From positions 682,001 to 746,000 of the forward strand of contig NZ_CP028092.1 of NCBI RefSeq assembly GCF_005491705.1: DNA of 64,000 nt. Direction: 5' to 3'. The position numbers and the translations under genes were made by a program. Position 1 is the stretch's first letter; the number at the start of each line of letters is the position of its first letter. Shown piece by piece: positions 9,493 through 18,401 of this stretch. This DNA comes from Pontibacter sp. SGAir0037 (GTDB taxonomy: Bacteria > Bacteroidota > Bacteroidia > Cytophagales > Hymenobacteraceae). The notes below the pieces were generated by a model. The model made no database searches, was not told the origin of the DNA, and worked only from the letters and a program-made list of their open reading frames with translations.

Positions 9493-9527
9493 AATTCCTG
9501 ATAAATGCAGTTGTGGCTGCTGTGGAT

Positions 9528-10805
9528 ATGCAAGCATTATATACAGAAACAGATAACCCACTGGTGCAGGGGATTAAAGTAATCGGAATAGGAAAGCACG
9601 GTAGTAAACCCTTAAGTAAGGAATTGATAACCAGTATTTATACTTACTTAGCCGAAGGAGAAGGAGTACCTATTCAGAAAGGTACCTTTTACGGGGCGCT
9701 TATGGCTAAGGGCCCGACCGAAGAAGAGAAGGTACTGCTTTATGCCTCAGGCGGTGATAAAAGTATACCTGTTGCAGAGCATCTCTACCAGTTGCTTTGC
9801 TCCGATGCACCGGCTGAACTGAAAGAAATAGGGTTAAAATTACTCGACAAAGAATTTCTGTCTATAGGAGAGGCAGAAAAGCTAGGCCAATTTATGTATT
9901 CCGATGAGCCGGGCGAGGCTTTCAGAGGTATGGCTGCCAGCATGTTGCGCATACGTTACGAAACCGACGAAGAATACCAAGGATTGCTGAATGCAGCTGA
10001 AGCGACCTATGCCGATCAATACAGAGCCAGGCCAGCGGGCACAAGGCCTGCTGTGGTGGTGCAACTCGCCGAGCCTTTTGATGGGGTAGAGCATTCTTAC
10101 CTGATTACTCCTCTACTGGCGCAGTTTTTTCAGCAGGCAGGTTATCCGGCTGTGGTAACAATGGGCAGGTCCGGTGGTCCAAAGCTGGCTTTAAATACGC
10201 TCGACCTGTACCAGGATATGGGCTGCTCATTTATAGAGAATGCGGGAGAACTAGCACAGACACCACCAGCATTCGGTTGGGCGCTGGATCAGCAACTACT
10301 GTCTGTTGCCCTGGATAAGTGGGTAGACAGGCGTCGGCTGTTTTTTAAGCGGCCTTTTCTGGCTACACTGGAAAAAGTGTTAAATCCCCTTCAGGCTCAG
10401 GTACTCGTTGTTTCTGTGTTTCATCTCACATACATCGAAAAAATGATCACACTGGCTGCCATGGCAGGTTTTAAAGGAGTTATGGTCATGAAAAGGGGCC
10501 TGGAAGGTACATTGGCTCCTTCTATTGCCAAAGCAAGCGGTATTACCTGCGCCCTGATAAAAGCAGACGGTACCTTTATAACGCAATCGTTTGAAGCTAC
10601 ACAGGAAGAGTTCACACCTTTCAGAGCCGATTCGGATGATGTTGTGGAAGCACTGCACCTGCAGGATAATGTAGCACTGGTGAGGCAGTTTGCTGCCAAA
10701 GGTGCAACTACAAACCAGGATTTCGATAAAAGGGTGAACCTGGCTTTTGCCCTGTATCAGAAAGGTCTTTCGTGGATAGAAGAAAACATGGCCTACACCC
10801 GCTGA
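9528..10805 (+). CDS. TrpD2-like (anthranilate phosphoribosyltransferase-fold, YbiB family) protein
   Basis: A protein of about 425 residues with the glycosyltransferase-family-3 layout: a small helical N-terminal domain (KPLSKELITSIYTYL) followed by the alpha/beta domain found in TrpD and thymidine phosphorylase. It belongs with the TrpD2/YbiB branch, whose characterised members bind nucleic acid rather than making tryptophan. There is no trp gene nearby and the canonical TrpD glycine-rich PRPP loop is not clear, so TrpD activity is unlikely. I prefer the ATG at 9528; a GTG five codons earlier is also possible. A two-component sensor follows after 73 bases in the same direction, so the three genes may form one unit. 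Confidence 0.7.
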   Translation: MQALYTETDNPLVQGIKVIGIGKHGSKPLSKELITSIYTYLAEGEGVPIQKGTFYGALMAKGPTEEEKVLLYASGGDKSIPVAEHLYQLLCSDAPAELKEIGLKLLDKEFLSIGEAEKLGQFMYSDEPGEAFRGMAASMLRIRYETDEEYQGLLNAAEATYADQYRARPAGTRPAVVVQLAEPFDGVEHSYLITPLLAQFFQQAGYPAVVTMGRSGGPKLALNTLDLYQDMGCSFIENAGELAQTPPAFGWALDQQLLSVALDKWVDRRRLFFKRPFLATLEKVLNPLQAQVLVVSVFHLTYIEKMITLAAMAGFKGVMVMKRGLEGTLAPSIAKASGITCALIKADGTFITQSFEATQEEFTPFRADSDDVVEALHLQDNVALVRQFAAKGATTNQDFDKRVNLAFALYQKGLSWIEENMAYTR

Positions 10806-10878
10806 TTGCCGGGTAATACTGTAATTGGTTGTACCAGGTATAAATTATTTACTCCTTACACTATCTGATTAACATGGC

Positions 10879-12339
10879 ATGAGCCGGGTTGCTGATTCTG
10901 ACATATCGAAGAAAATAACCTGGCTTTACCTGCTGGCGCTTACAGCTGTGGCCTTGCTTTTGGTAGGAGGGCAACTGCTGGTGCAACAATCGCTTAAAAG
11001 CCAATTGAGCGACTCCCGCGTTATCAATATAGCTGGCAGGCAACGTATGCTGAGCCAGAAGATCGGTAAAGCGGTACTGCTGCTGGGCCGGGCGCAAGAT
11101 AGCCTGCAGGTGCAACCATACCTGGCCGAGCTGGATAGCGCCCTGGAACTATGGCAGCAATGCCACCAGGGGCTGATGAGCGGTTACCTGAGCTATATCG
11201 CAACACCAGTAGAGAACAGTGAAACTATTAAAGCTATGTTCGCCGGTATCGACCCTTATTTTCAGGCAATCTACACAAACGCCAGCCTGGTAAGTCGCTT
11301 TCACCATGGACATGCCACCGCGGCTCCTGCTGAGGTAGACAAAAGTATCCGGATTGTGCTGGAAAACGAACAGGCATATTTAAAAGAGATGGATCATATT
11401 GTATTTCAGTATGATGCCGAGGCCGCAAGGCGGGTAAATGATTCGCAGCGGATCGAATATATACTTTTGTTTTGTACCCTGGGCGTATTGTTGCTGGAGG
11501 GACTGTTTATTTTCAGACCAGCCGTACACCAAATACAGCAAACTATTGCATTGCTGGTAGATTCGGAGCGGAAGACCCAGCAGGTAAACCAGGAACTGGT
11601 ACAGGCAAACCAATCGCTGAAAGAAACGGAGGAAGCACTCGTACAGGCTATTGACCAGAAGTACCAGCAGGAGATGAACGAGCAGAAGATCAGGTCGGCT
11701 TACCTGGTAGAAGGGCAGGAGGAGGAAAGAAAACGGGTGGCGCTTGAAATTCACGATGGCCTGGGCCAGATGTTAACAGCACTTAAATTCGGTATTGAGA
11801 AGATAGGCGATTCCTTACAGAATAATGAGAAAGGGCGCAAAAACCTATCTGAACTGCAGGCCCTGGTAAACCAGACCATCGCAGAAGCCAGAACTATTTC
11901 GTTTAACCTGATGCCTGCTGTGCTGAGCGATTTCGGCCTGTCTTCGGCCTTAAAACAGCTTACCGCACAGGCGGCGGCAAACACAGGAATAAACGTAACC
12001 TATGCCACCAACTGGGGCGGCACCCGTTTACCCAGGAACATTGAAGTGGGCCTGTACAGGGTGGGGCAGGAGGCAATTCATAATGCCGTTAAATATGCCG
12101 GGGCAGCAACTATAGAAGTTGAGCTGTGGGCGAAAAGTAAATATATCCATCTGAAAGTAACCGATAACGGGCGTGGGTTTACCTACAATGCCTCAGAGGA
12201 AGCCGTCCTGAATGCAGGACCTTCGCATGGTATCAGTAATATGAAAGAGCGGGTGTACATGATCAACGGGCTGATTGACATTTTAACAAATCCCGGGGAA
12301 GGCACACAGATTCACGTAAAAATTCCAAACCTAACATAG
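10879..12339 (+). CDS. NarX-like sensor histidine kinase
   Basis: A 486-residue membrane sensor kinase. A membrane segment near residues 13-33 is followed by a periplasmic domain that carries NIAGRQRMLSQKIGKA, the signature of the NarX/PilJ-type N-terminal domain. In NarX this helix (P-box) binds nitrate and nitrite. A second membrane segment lies near 190-213, then a coiled coil, then a HisKA_3 domain with EIHDGLGQ (phosphoacceptor His292) and an HATPase domain with N-box NAVKYA and G-box DNGRGF. The response regulator begins 6 bases after the stop. Nitrate or nitrite as the signal is inferred from the motif only. Confidence 0.88.
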   Translation: MSRVADSDISKKITWLYLLALTAVALLLVGGQLLVQQSLKSQLSDSRVINIAGRQRMLSQKIGKAVLLLGRAQDSLQVQPYLAELDSALELWQQCHQGLMSGYLSYIATPVENSETIKAMFAGIDPYFQAIYTNASLVSRFHHGHATAAPAEVDKSIRIVLENEQAYLKEMDHIVFQYDAEAARRVNDSQRIEYILLFCTLGVLLLEGLFIFRPAVHQIQQTIALLVDSERKTQQVNQELVQANQSLKETEEALVQAIDQKYQQEMNEQKIRSAYLVEGQEEERKRVALEIHDGLGQMLTALKFGIEKIGDSLQNNEKGRKNLSELQALVNQTIAEARTISFNLMPAVLSDFGLSSALKQLTAQAAANTGINVTYATNWGGTRLPRNIEVGLYRVGQEAIHNAVKYAGAATIEVELWAKSKYIHLKVTDNGRGFTYNASEEAVLNAGPSHGISNMKERVYMINGLIDILTNPGEGTQIHVKIPNLT

Positions 12340-12345
12340 GTTCAC

Positions 12346-12999
12346 ATGCAAAAAATAAAAGTAATACTTGCAGACGACCATACCATTGTGAGAAACGGTA
12401 TCAGGTCTTTACTCGAAGAAGTAGACGATATTGTGATTGTAGGAGAAGCCGAAAACGGTCAGGAAGCAATTGCTAAAGTGAAAGAACTCACACCGAATGT
12501 ACTGATGATTGACATCGCCATGCCTGTTATGACGGGTATCGAAGCCACAGAACAGGTTAGCAGGCAGTTCGGCCATACCAAGGTGCTGGTGCTGTCGATG
12601 CACAACAACGAAGACTATATCCTGAAATCGGTAGAGGCGGGTGCATCCGGTTACCTGCTGAAAGACACTTCGCGGGAAGAAATGTTGCGGGCGGTCAGAA
12701 CAGTGGCGAAAGGAGAGAAATATTTCAGTCCTGCGGTATCGGGCATTATCGTGGATTCTTACATGCACAAGATGAAAGGGCCGGAGAAAGTGATGGAAAG
12801 AACCTCCAAGCTCTCGAAGCAGGAAAAAGTTATTCTCCGGTTTATAGTGGAAGGCTGCAACAGCCGCGAAATAGCCGAAAAGCTGAACCTGAGCGTTCGG
12901 ACCATCGACAACCACCGGGCCAGTATGATGAAGCGCTTAAGCGTTAAAAATGCGGTGGAGCTCGTTAAAAAAGCTTTGGAGCAGAACCTGGTAGAATAA
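12346..12999 (+). CDS. NarL/FixJ-family response regulator
   Basis: A 217-residue DNA-binding regulator and the partner of the kinase just upstream. The receiver domain (1-120) has the acidic pair Asp10-Asp11, the phosphoacceptor Asp56 in MIDIAMPVMTG and Lys106 in LLKDTSRE. The C-terminal LuxR-type helix-turn-helix (about 150-210) includes EGCNSREIAEKLNLSVRTIDNHRASMMKRL. When phosphorylated it should bind promoters. Candidate targets include the palindrome in front of the upstream TrpD2-like gene, but nothing in the sequence proves this. Confidence 0.92.
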   Translation: MQKIKVILADDHTIVRNGIRSLLEEVDDIVIVGEAENGQEAIAKVKELTPNVLMIDIAMPVMTGIEATEQVSRQFGHTKVLVLSMHNNEDYILKSVEAGASGYLLKDTSREEMLRAVRTVAKGEKYFSPAVSGIIVDSYMHKMKGPEKVMERTSKLSKQEKVILRFIVEGCNSREIAEKLNLSVRTIDNHRASMMKRLSVKNAVELVKKALEQNLVE

Positions 13000-13124
13000 G
13001 TTACTTGCGCTGCTTCAGGAGCACTTGGTTTTTATAGGGAAGTATTTAAAATTTGCTGTATCTTAGGGTTGGCCGGCATTGATGGGTTGGCTATACACTT
13101 TCATTTTGCTGCACTTCATTTTAC

Positions 13125-14618
13125 ATGGATTTAACCGAACCGGAAATTCCTGAGGCACCTGCTTCTAAAGGACACCCCAGGCAGTTATACATGCTGTTCT
13201 TCGCAGAGATGTGGGAACGGTTTTCTTTTTATGGCATGAAGGCTTTGTTGCTGGCCTATATGGTAACAGAGCTGAAATTCGACGAGCCCAAAGGATACGC
13301 TATACTGGGGTCTTATGCTGCCCTGGTGTACACCATGCCTATGTTTGGAGGCATCATGGCCGACCGCTTCCTGGGGTATCGCAAAGCAGTATTGTTTGGT
13401 GGCATTCTGATGTCGATCGGGCACCTGGTGCTGGCCGTACCCGAAGACTGGAGTTTCTTTTATGGTATGGCTTTTATCATTTGCGGAAACGGTTTCTTTA
13501 AACCTAATATTTCGAGCCTCGTCGGCACACTCTACAACGATAACGATCCCCGCAAAGACAGTGGCTTCTCTATTTTTTACATGGGGATAAATGTGGGTGC
13601 TGCGCTTGGTGGCCTGCTGTGTGGCTATGTTGGGCAACGCATCAGCTGGCACTATGGCTTTGGGCTGGCAGGTATATTTATGATTCTGGGGCTGGTGGTG
13701 TTTTACTTTGGCCAGAAATCTTTGAAGCACCGCGGGCTGCCCCCTGATCAGGCGGTTTTAAAAAAGCCCTTGTTTATAGGCATACCAACAGAAGTGGTTA
13801 TATATGTTGCCACGCTCCTGGTTATTCCGGCTATTGTGGCCCTGTTTAACCAATATGAAGTAATGGATTATATCATGTTCGGATTAGGCGCACTGTCTAT
13901 TGCCTACATTTTATTTATATCTTTTCAGATGGAGCAGGCGGCCCGCTACAAATTGTTTGCCGCCCTGGTTCTGATTATTTTTTCGACCCTGTTCTGGGGC
14001 TTTTATGAACAGAATGCCGGCTCTCTGAACTTGTTTGCCATGCGCAACGTGGATATGACAGTGGCAGGAGTGGAACTGCCGGCGCTTTCGGTCAACAACT
14101 TTCTGCCTCCAGCCTGGGTAATTCTGTTGAGCTTTGTATTTGCCTGGCTCTGGCCTGCCCTCAACAGGAAAGGTTTAGAACCATCTACGCCCATGAAGTT
14201 CGGGCTTTCCTTCGTATTTCTGGGTATTGGCTTCTACGTATTTTACCTGGGCTGCCAGCTGAGTGCGGATACTGGTTTGATTTCTCTTTTTACCTTTGCA
14301 GCGGGTTACTTTTTCATTATCTGTGGCGAGCTCTGCATTTCCCCGATAGGCCTGTCGATGGTTACCAAGCTTTCACCTGCCAAAATTGTAGGTATGATGA
14401 TGGGCATCTGGTTTTTTGCCAGCGCCATTGGTGAGTTTCTGGCTGGGAAGATAGGTTCGCTTATGAGTGTTCCCGAAGATGTGGTAGACCAACCGGTGCT
14501 GTCGCTGCCATATTATGCTGACATAATCAACCAGATTGGCCTTTACTCTATCGGTATTGGTGTGTTGCTGATTTTGCTTGGGCCTGTTATCAGGAAGTGG
14601 ATGGGCGATGTACGCTAG
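13125..14618 (+). CDS. Proton-dependent oligopeptide transporter (POT/PTR2 family)
   Basis: A 497-residue major-facilitator-type transporter that imports di- and tripeptides with protons. About 12-14 hydrophobic helices are visible. The N-terminal EMWERFSFYGMKALL contains the ExxER proton-coupling motif of the family, and GNGFFKPNISSLVG plus DSGFSIFYMGINVGA are the PTR2 signatures. The 26-base spacer before aspA contains only short unstructured sequence apart from a palindrome at the stop codon. Peptide uptake followed by aspartate deamination makes a plausible catabolic pairing. Confidence 0.93.
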   Translation: MDLTEPEIPEAPASKGHPRQLYMLFFAEMWERFSFYGMKALLLAYMVTELKFDEPKGYAILGSYAALVYTMPMFGGIMADRFLGYRKAVLFGGILMSIGHLVLAVPEDWSFFYGMAFIICGNGFFKPNISSLVGTLYNDNDPRKDSGFSIFYMGINVGAALGGLLCGYVGQRISWHYGFGLAGIFMILGLVVFYFGQKSLKHRGLPPDQAVLKKPLFIGIPTEVVIYVATLLVIPAIVALFNQYEVMDYIMFGLGALSIAYILFISFQMEQAARYKLFAALVLIIFSTLFWGFYEQNAGSLNLFAMRNVDMTVAGVELPALSVNNFLPPAWVILLSFVFAWLWPALNRKGLEPSTPMKFGLSFVFLGIGFYVFYLGCQLSADTGLISLFTFAAGYFFIICGELCISPIGLSMVTKLSPAKIVGMMMGIWFFASAIGEFLAGKIGSLMSVPEDVVDQPVLSLPYYADIINQIGLYSIGIGVLLILLGPVIRKWMGDVR

Positions 14619-14636
14619 CAGGCGCATGCGCCTGCT
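14617..14636. terminator. 20-base perfect palindrome at the POT stop codon
   Basis: AGCAGGCG-CATG-CGCCTGCT overlaps the last two bases of the transporter stop codon. As RNA it forms an 8-bp GC-rich hairpin with a 4-base loop. No T tract follows, so it may be a weak terminator, a processing or stabilising hairpin, or a protein site. Confidence 0.4.
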
Positions 14637-14702
14637 GTAAACAAAACACCTCTGAGAGCGGTATGCTACAAGTGTTAACCATCCTGATAACCGGACCAAC
14701 AC

Positions 14703-16115
14703 ATGAACGCTAACTACAGAATAGAACACGACTTCCTGGGAGAAAAAAAAATTCCTGACAACGCCTATTATGGCATACAAACGCTTCGTGCTTTAGAAAA
14801 CTTCAATATCACGGGCATTACCAACGCACAGGAACCTAAGTTTATAGAAGCCATTGCCTGTGTAAAAAAAGCCGCAGCCCTGGCAAACCGCGATTGTGGT
14901 GTATTGGACGCTAAAATCGCGGAAGCCATTGTGTATGCCTGCGATAAACTAATTAAAGGGGAATACCACAACCAGTTCCTGACAGACCTGATACAGGGCG
15001 GAGCGGGTACCTCTATTAATATGAATGCCAATGAGGTAATTGCCAACATCGGGCTTGAGTACCTGGGGCACCGGAAGGGGCAGTACGAATACCTGCACCC
15101 AAACAATCATGTAAACTGCTCGCAGTCAACCAACGATGTGTACCCAACCTCCCTGATGATTGCCCTGCACCTGAAGGTGACGCATTACCTGGAGGCATTG
15201 GCCGAACTGCAAAATGCCTTTGCTCAGAAAGGAGAAGAGTTTAAAGATTACCTTAAAATGGGTAGAACGCAGCTACAGGATGCTGTACCCATGACCCTGG
15301 GACAGGAATTTAATTCTTTTGCCTCTACTCTAGGCGAAGATATAAAGCGCTTGCGCGAAGCACAGGCCATGTTGTGTGAGTGCAACATGGGCGGAACAGC
15401 CATTGGCACACGCATTAATGCTCCTGCTGAGTATCCGGAACTATGCACTTCATACCTGGCTGAAATCACTGGTCTGCCCATTACACTGGCCCCCGATCTG
15501 ATCGAAGCTTCTTCAGACATGGGTACTTATGTGCTGGTATCAGGTGCCTTAAAAAGAAGTGCCGTTAAGATTTCTAAAATCTGCAACGATTTGCGCTTGC
15601 TGGCCTCCGGTCCGCGTACGGGGTTGAACGAAATTATGCTGCCCCCTATGCAGCCTGGTTCTTCTATTATGCCCGGCAAAGTAAATCCTGTTATACCGGA
15701 AGTGGTAAACCAGACGGCATTTTACGTGGTAGGTGCCGATGTTACTATTTCTATGGCAGCCGAAGCAGGTCAGTTACAGCTGAATGTAATGGAACCTGTT
15801 ATTGCTTTCAGTCTGTTTACTTCGCTTAACTATATGGTGAATGCTATCAATACCCTGAGAACCAGGTGTGTGGTGGGTATAAAAGCTAATGTGGAGGCAA
15901 GTCGACAGATGGTGATGAACAGCATAGGCATTGTAACGGCCCTTAACCCTATACTTGGCTACGAAACAGCTGCGTCTATTGCGAAAGAAGCCCTGGCTAC
16001 CGGGAAATCCATTCATGATATAGTTGTGTCGGAGCGCAAACTTATTACCCAGGAGAAATGGGAAGAAATCTATTCTTTCGAGAACATGATACACCCCGTT
16101 TTTATAAACAACTGA
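14703..16115 (+). CDS. aspA: Aspartate ammonia-lyase (aspartase)
   Basis: Converts L-aspartate to fumarate and ammonia in the cytoplasm, feeding the TCA cycle. The 470-residue length is that of AspA. Family features are the N-terminal RIEHDFLGEKKIPDNAYYGIQ region (positions 6-26), SQSTNDVYPTS in the middle, and the catalytic flexible loop GSSIMPGKVNPVIPE near residue 319. The GTRINAP segment and the AspA-type N-terminus favour aspartase over fumarase C. It follows the peptide transporter on the same strand. Confidence 0.94.
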   Translation: MNANYRIEHDFLGEKKIPDNAYYGIQTLRALENFNITGITNAQEPKFIEAIACVKKAAALANRDCGVLDAKIAEAIVYACDKLIKGEYHNQFLTDLIQGGAGTSINMNANEVIANIGLEYLGHRKGQYEYLHPNNHVNCSQSTNDVYPTSLMIALHLKVTHYLEALAELQNAFAQKGEEFKDYLKMGRTQLQDAVPMTLGQEFNSFASTLGEDIKRLREAQAMLCECNMGGTAIGTRINAPAEYPELCTSYLAEITGLPITLAPDLIEASSDMGTYVLVSGALKRSAVKISKICNDLRLLASGPRTGLNEIMLPPMQPGSSIMPGKVNPVIPEVVNQTAFYVVGADVTISMAAEAGQLQLNVMEPVIAFSLFTSLNYMVNAINTLRTRCVVGIKANVEASRQMVMNSIGIVTALNPILGYETAASIAKEALATGKSIHDIVVSERKLITQEKWEEIYSFENMIHPVFINN

Positions 16116-16137
16116 TGGTGCTATTTATGTGCTGTAT

Positions 16138-16279
16138 GTATCACGTAGCAGGGCACAAAACTATTGCGGAGGTATAGCTTTAGTGTTCATGCTTTCCTTT
16201 GATGTATAAGTTCCTAAGGGAGTGTATGAACTATAGGAAGAATTAAATCTTGTGTCCTGCTACGTGATACGTGTGTCAC
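16138..16279. repeat. Inverted-repeat-bounded intergenic element, copy A
   Basis: The arms 16138-16158 (GTATCACGTAGCAGGGCACAA) and 16250-16270 are reverse complements over 21 bases with one mismatch, which would be a G-U pair in RNA. They enclose 91 bases. The arm sequence, an inner ATTGC and the string GTTCATGC followed by YTTCCT recur in the bioA-bioD spacer (60691-60912), so this looks like a small dispersed repeat. No protein is encoded. Confidence 0.6.
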
Positions 16280-16346
16280 AAATGTTGCAAATGCTTATCT
16301 TTAGGTTCTCGAAGCAATTAACACCTACGCTGACAGAACCCTTGAT

Positions 16347-17087
16347 ATGCCGCGAAAAAAAATAAAAAAGAGGCGCCGCTGGCCTTATCTGTTGCTCATG
16401 CTTTTCGCCATGCTGGCAATTGGCTCTTATGTGCTTTATAAGAAGCTGAATCCTGTCTGGTATAACATCAATAAAAACAAATACCCGATTACGGGAATTG
16501 ATGTGTCGAAGCATTCGGGTAAAATAGACTGGCTGAAAGTAAGCCAGCAGCAAATCCATTTTGCCTATATAAAAGCCACAGAAGGAACATCTTACCTGGA
16601 CCCAAAGTACAAAGTGAACTATAGCGGTGCCAAAGAAAGCGGTCTTAAAACCGGCGTGTATCATTTTTTCAGATTTAACAAATCCGGCAAAGAGCAGGCT
16701 GAAAATTTCCTGAAACATGTTTCGCTTGGGCAGGATGATCTGCCTCCTGTGATAGATGTGGAAGACTGGGGCAATAAGAACCATAAAAAGAAACCAGCAC
16801 AGATAACAGAGGAAATTCGGGCTTTCATCGACCTTGTGGAGAAGAAGACAGGCCGGGACGTAATTATTTATACCAACGAAAGTTCGTACAAAAGCTACAT
16901 AGAAGGGCACTTCGATACCAGCCTGATCTGGATCTGTACTTTCCGTAAAGAGCCCCGCATGGAAAATGACAGATGGATTTTCTGGCAACATTCCCACGAC
17001 AAGCCGCTCGATGGCGTGGAAGGCTGGGTAGACTGGAACACCTTCAATGGCAAAGAAGAAGACTGGACCAATTTCGCAAGACTATAG
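16347..17087 (+). CDS. GH25 lysozyme (N-acetylmuramidase) with membrane anchor
   Basis: A 246-residue muramidase that cleaves the beta-1,4 bond between N-acetylmuramic acid and N-acetylglucosamine in peptidoglycan. A basic N-terminus (RKKIKKRRRW) and one hydrophobic helix (about 15-33) suggest an uncleaved anchor that places the enzyme in the periplasm. The GH25 barrel follows: GIDVSKHSGKIDW with Asp52, AYIKATEGTSY, GVYHFF, the catalytic pair DVE (Asp137, Glu139) in PPVIDVEDWG, and the C-terminal WIFWQHS. It converges on a lytic transglycosylase gene, so the two wall-cutting enzymes sit side by side. Confidence 0.93.
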   Translation: MPRKKIKKRRRWPYLLLMLFAMLAIGSYVLYKKLNPVWYNINKNKYPITGIDVSKHSGKIDWLKVSQQQIHFAYIKATEGTSYLDPKYKVNYSGAKESGLKTGVYHFFRFNKSGKEQAENFLKHVSLGQDDLPPVIDVEDWGNKNHKKKPAQITEEIRAFIDLVEKKTGRDVIIYTNESSYKSYIEGHFDTSLIWICTFRKEPRMENDRWIFWQHSHDKPLDGVEGWVDWNTFNGKEEDWTNFARL

Positions 17088-17170
17088 GAAGTTAAAGAGT
17101 TAGAAAATTTATATCTGACTGGAAAGAAACTTCTATTCCTACATCTTCAAATCTTCAAATTCCCACATCC

Positions 17171-18085
17171 TCACATTTCTACTGGTAGTTCCAGCACAAA
17201 TTCTTTTCCTGGTGGTACGGTTAAACTATAGCTTTTAATCCAGGGGTTGTAGAGGCGGAGTGTTTTATAGTTGGTACCCTGCTCCAGCGCAAACTTAGGC
17301 AAGTCCGGAATGGTGGTGTTGATGATCATCTGGCGCGATGGGAGAGGAGCATAGCCATGATCCTGGTTCAGGTCGAAGCCATAGCTTTTAGGATTACCCA
17401 AAATTTCTTTCAGGGCCAGAATGCGGAACATATAACGCGATGTTTCATCGTTCAGGTAAAGATCGTAATAAGAGCTCACGCCTTGTTGCTTTAAAGCACG
17501 CTCCAATCCGCCCATGCCCCGGTTGTAGGATGCTGCGGCGTTTGTCCAGGAACCGAATTTGGCTTTCGCAGACTTTAAGTAGCGGCAGGCAGCGAGGGTA
17601 GCTTTTTGCACATGAAAGCGTTCATCTACTTCTTCGTTCACCATCATGCCATAGCCTTTGGCGGTGTCGCTCATAAGTTGCCAGAAACCTGAAGCACCTG
17701 CAGGAGAGGTAACCTGGCCAAAGAGACTCTCTGCCAGAGCCAGGTATATAAAGTCTTCCGGTACGTCGTTTTCGCGCAACAGGCGCTCAATTTCGGGCAT
17801 GTAGCGCTGCATACGCTTTAAAGCCAGTAAGGTATTGGAGTGGAAGTAAGAGTTAATGAGCAGTTCGCGATCGAGGCGTTCTGCCACATCCGGAATCTGA
17901 AGCGGAACCGGCTCACCGGCAAAGGTAAGAGTAGTGGGCAACGCAGGAGAGCTATACACCTGATTTGCCGCAAAAGAAGCGTTTTCTGATTCTTCTGTAA
18001 CATGTGGAGCGTGCTGGCTGCAAAGTTGTACCGAAAATACCAGTATCACCATTACCCATCCATATTTCCAAAATTGCTGTGTCAT
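17171..18085 (-). CDS. Membrane-bound/periplasmic lytic transglycosylase (MltD-like)
   Basis: A 304-residue peptidoglycan lytic transglycosylase that cleaves glycan strands to leave 1,6-anhydromuramic ends. An N-terminal signal peptide (about 1-24) precedes the SLT domain, which has LALAESLFGQVTSPAGASGF (the Glu is catalytic) followed by WQLMSDTAKGYGM and AAASYNRGMGGLERAL. The Cys in VQLCSQHAP is near, but not clearly within, a lipobox. The final 60 residues (YKTLRLYNPW and after) resemble the end of Bacteroidota MltD-type proteins, but a LysM domain is not evident. Confidence 0.88.
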   Translation of the reverse strand: MTQQFWKYGWVMVILVFSVQLCSQHAPHVTEESENASFAANQVYSSPALPTTLTFAGEPVPLQIPDVAERLDRELLINSYFHSNTLLALKRMQRYMPEIERLLRENDVPEDFIYLALAESLFGQVTSPAGASGFWQLMSDTAKGYGMMVNEEVDERFHVQKATLAACRYLKSAKAKFGSWTNAAASYNRGMGGLERALKQQGVSSYYDLYLNDETSRYMFRILALKEILGNPKSYGFDLNQDHGYAPLPSRQMIINTTIPDLPKFALEQGTNYKTLRLYNPWIKSYSLTVPPGKEFVLELPVEM

Positions 18086-18401
18086 GCTGTCTTCCTCTTT
18101 AAACCTTTCTTAACATAAAGGCTACCTGGCGCTATTATTGTTCCCTGCCTGCTAAAGTTTTTGCACCAGGTACAACTTTAAATTAACTAAATTGCGCACG
18201 AATACCAACTTTAAGATGAACAGGTTAACGCGTGGGTTCTGTAAACAGTTAAGTATGACGTAGGAAGGAAATAGTTGAGATTAAAAATTCATTAAAATTT
18301 AAGTAAGTAAATATAACGTTTTAGATAAGCTTGCGTAAAAAATCCTGTTTATAAAAAACGCCATTTACAGCCTTTATTTCAGGCTTCAGATACAAAGACT
18401 C
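18086..18401. other. AT-rich intergenic region, no gene seen
   Basis: About 316 bases between divergent genes (transglycosylase leftward, small secreted protein rightward). TAAGCTTG near 18325 is a near match to the -7 consensus for the rightward gene, without a matching -33 element. Nothing else is recognisable. Confidence 0.45.

Larger units (their letters stand above)
9187..9527. other. Intergenic control region between sulfotransferase and TrpD2-like genes
   Basis: A divergent spacer of about 340 bases. The half nearer 9340-9490 is strongly AT-rich and holds a palindrome and a promoter core, which are listed separately. The half nearer the sulfotransferase shows nothing I can name. Confidence 0.5.
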
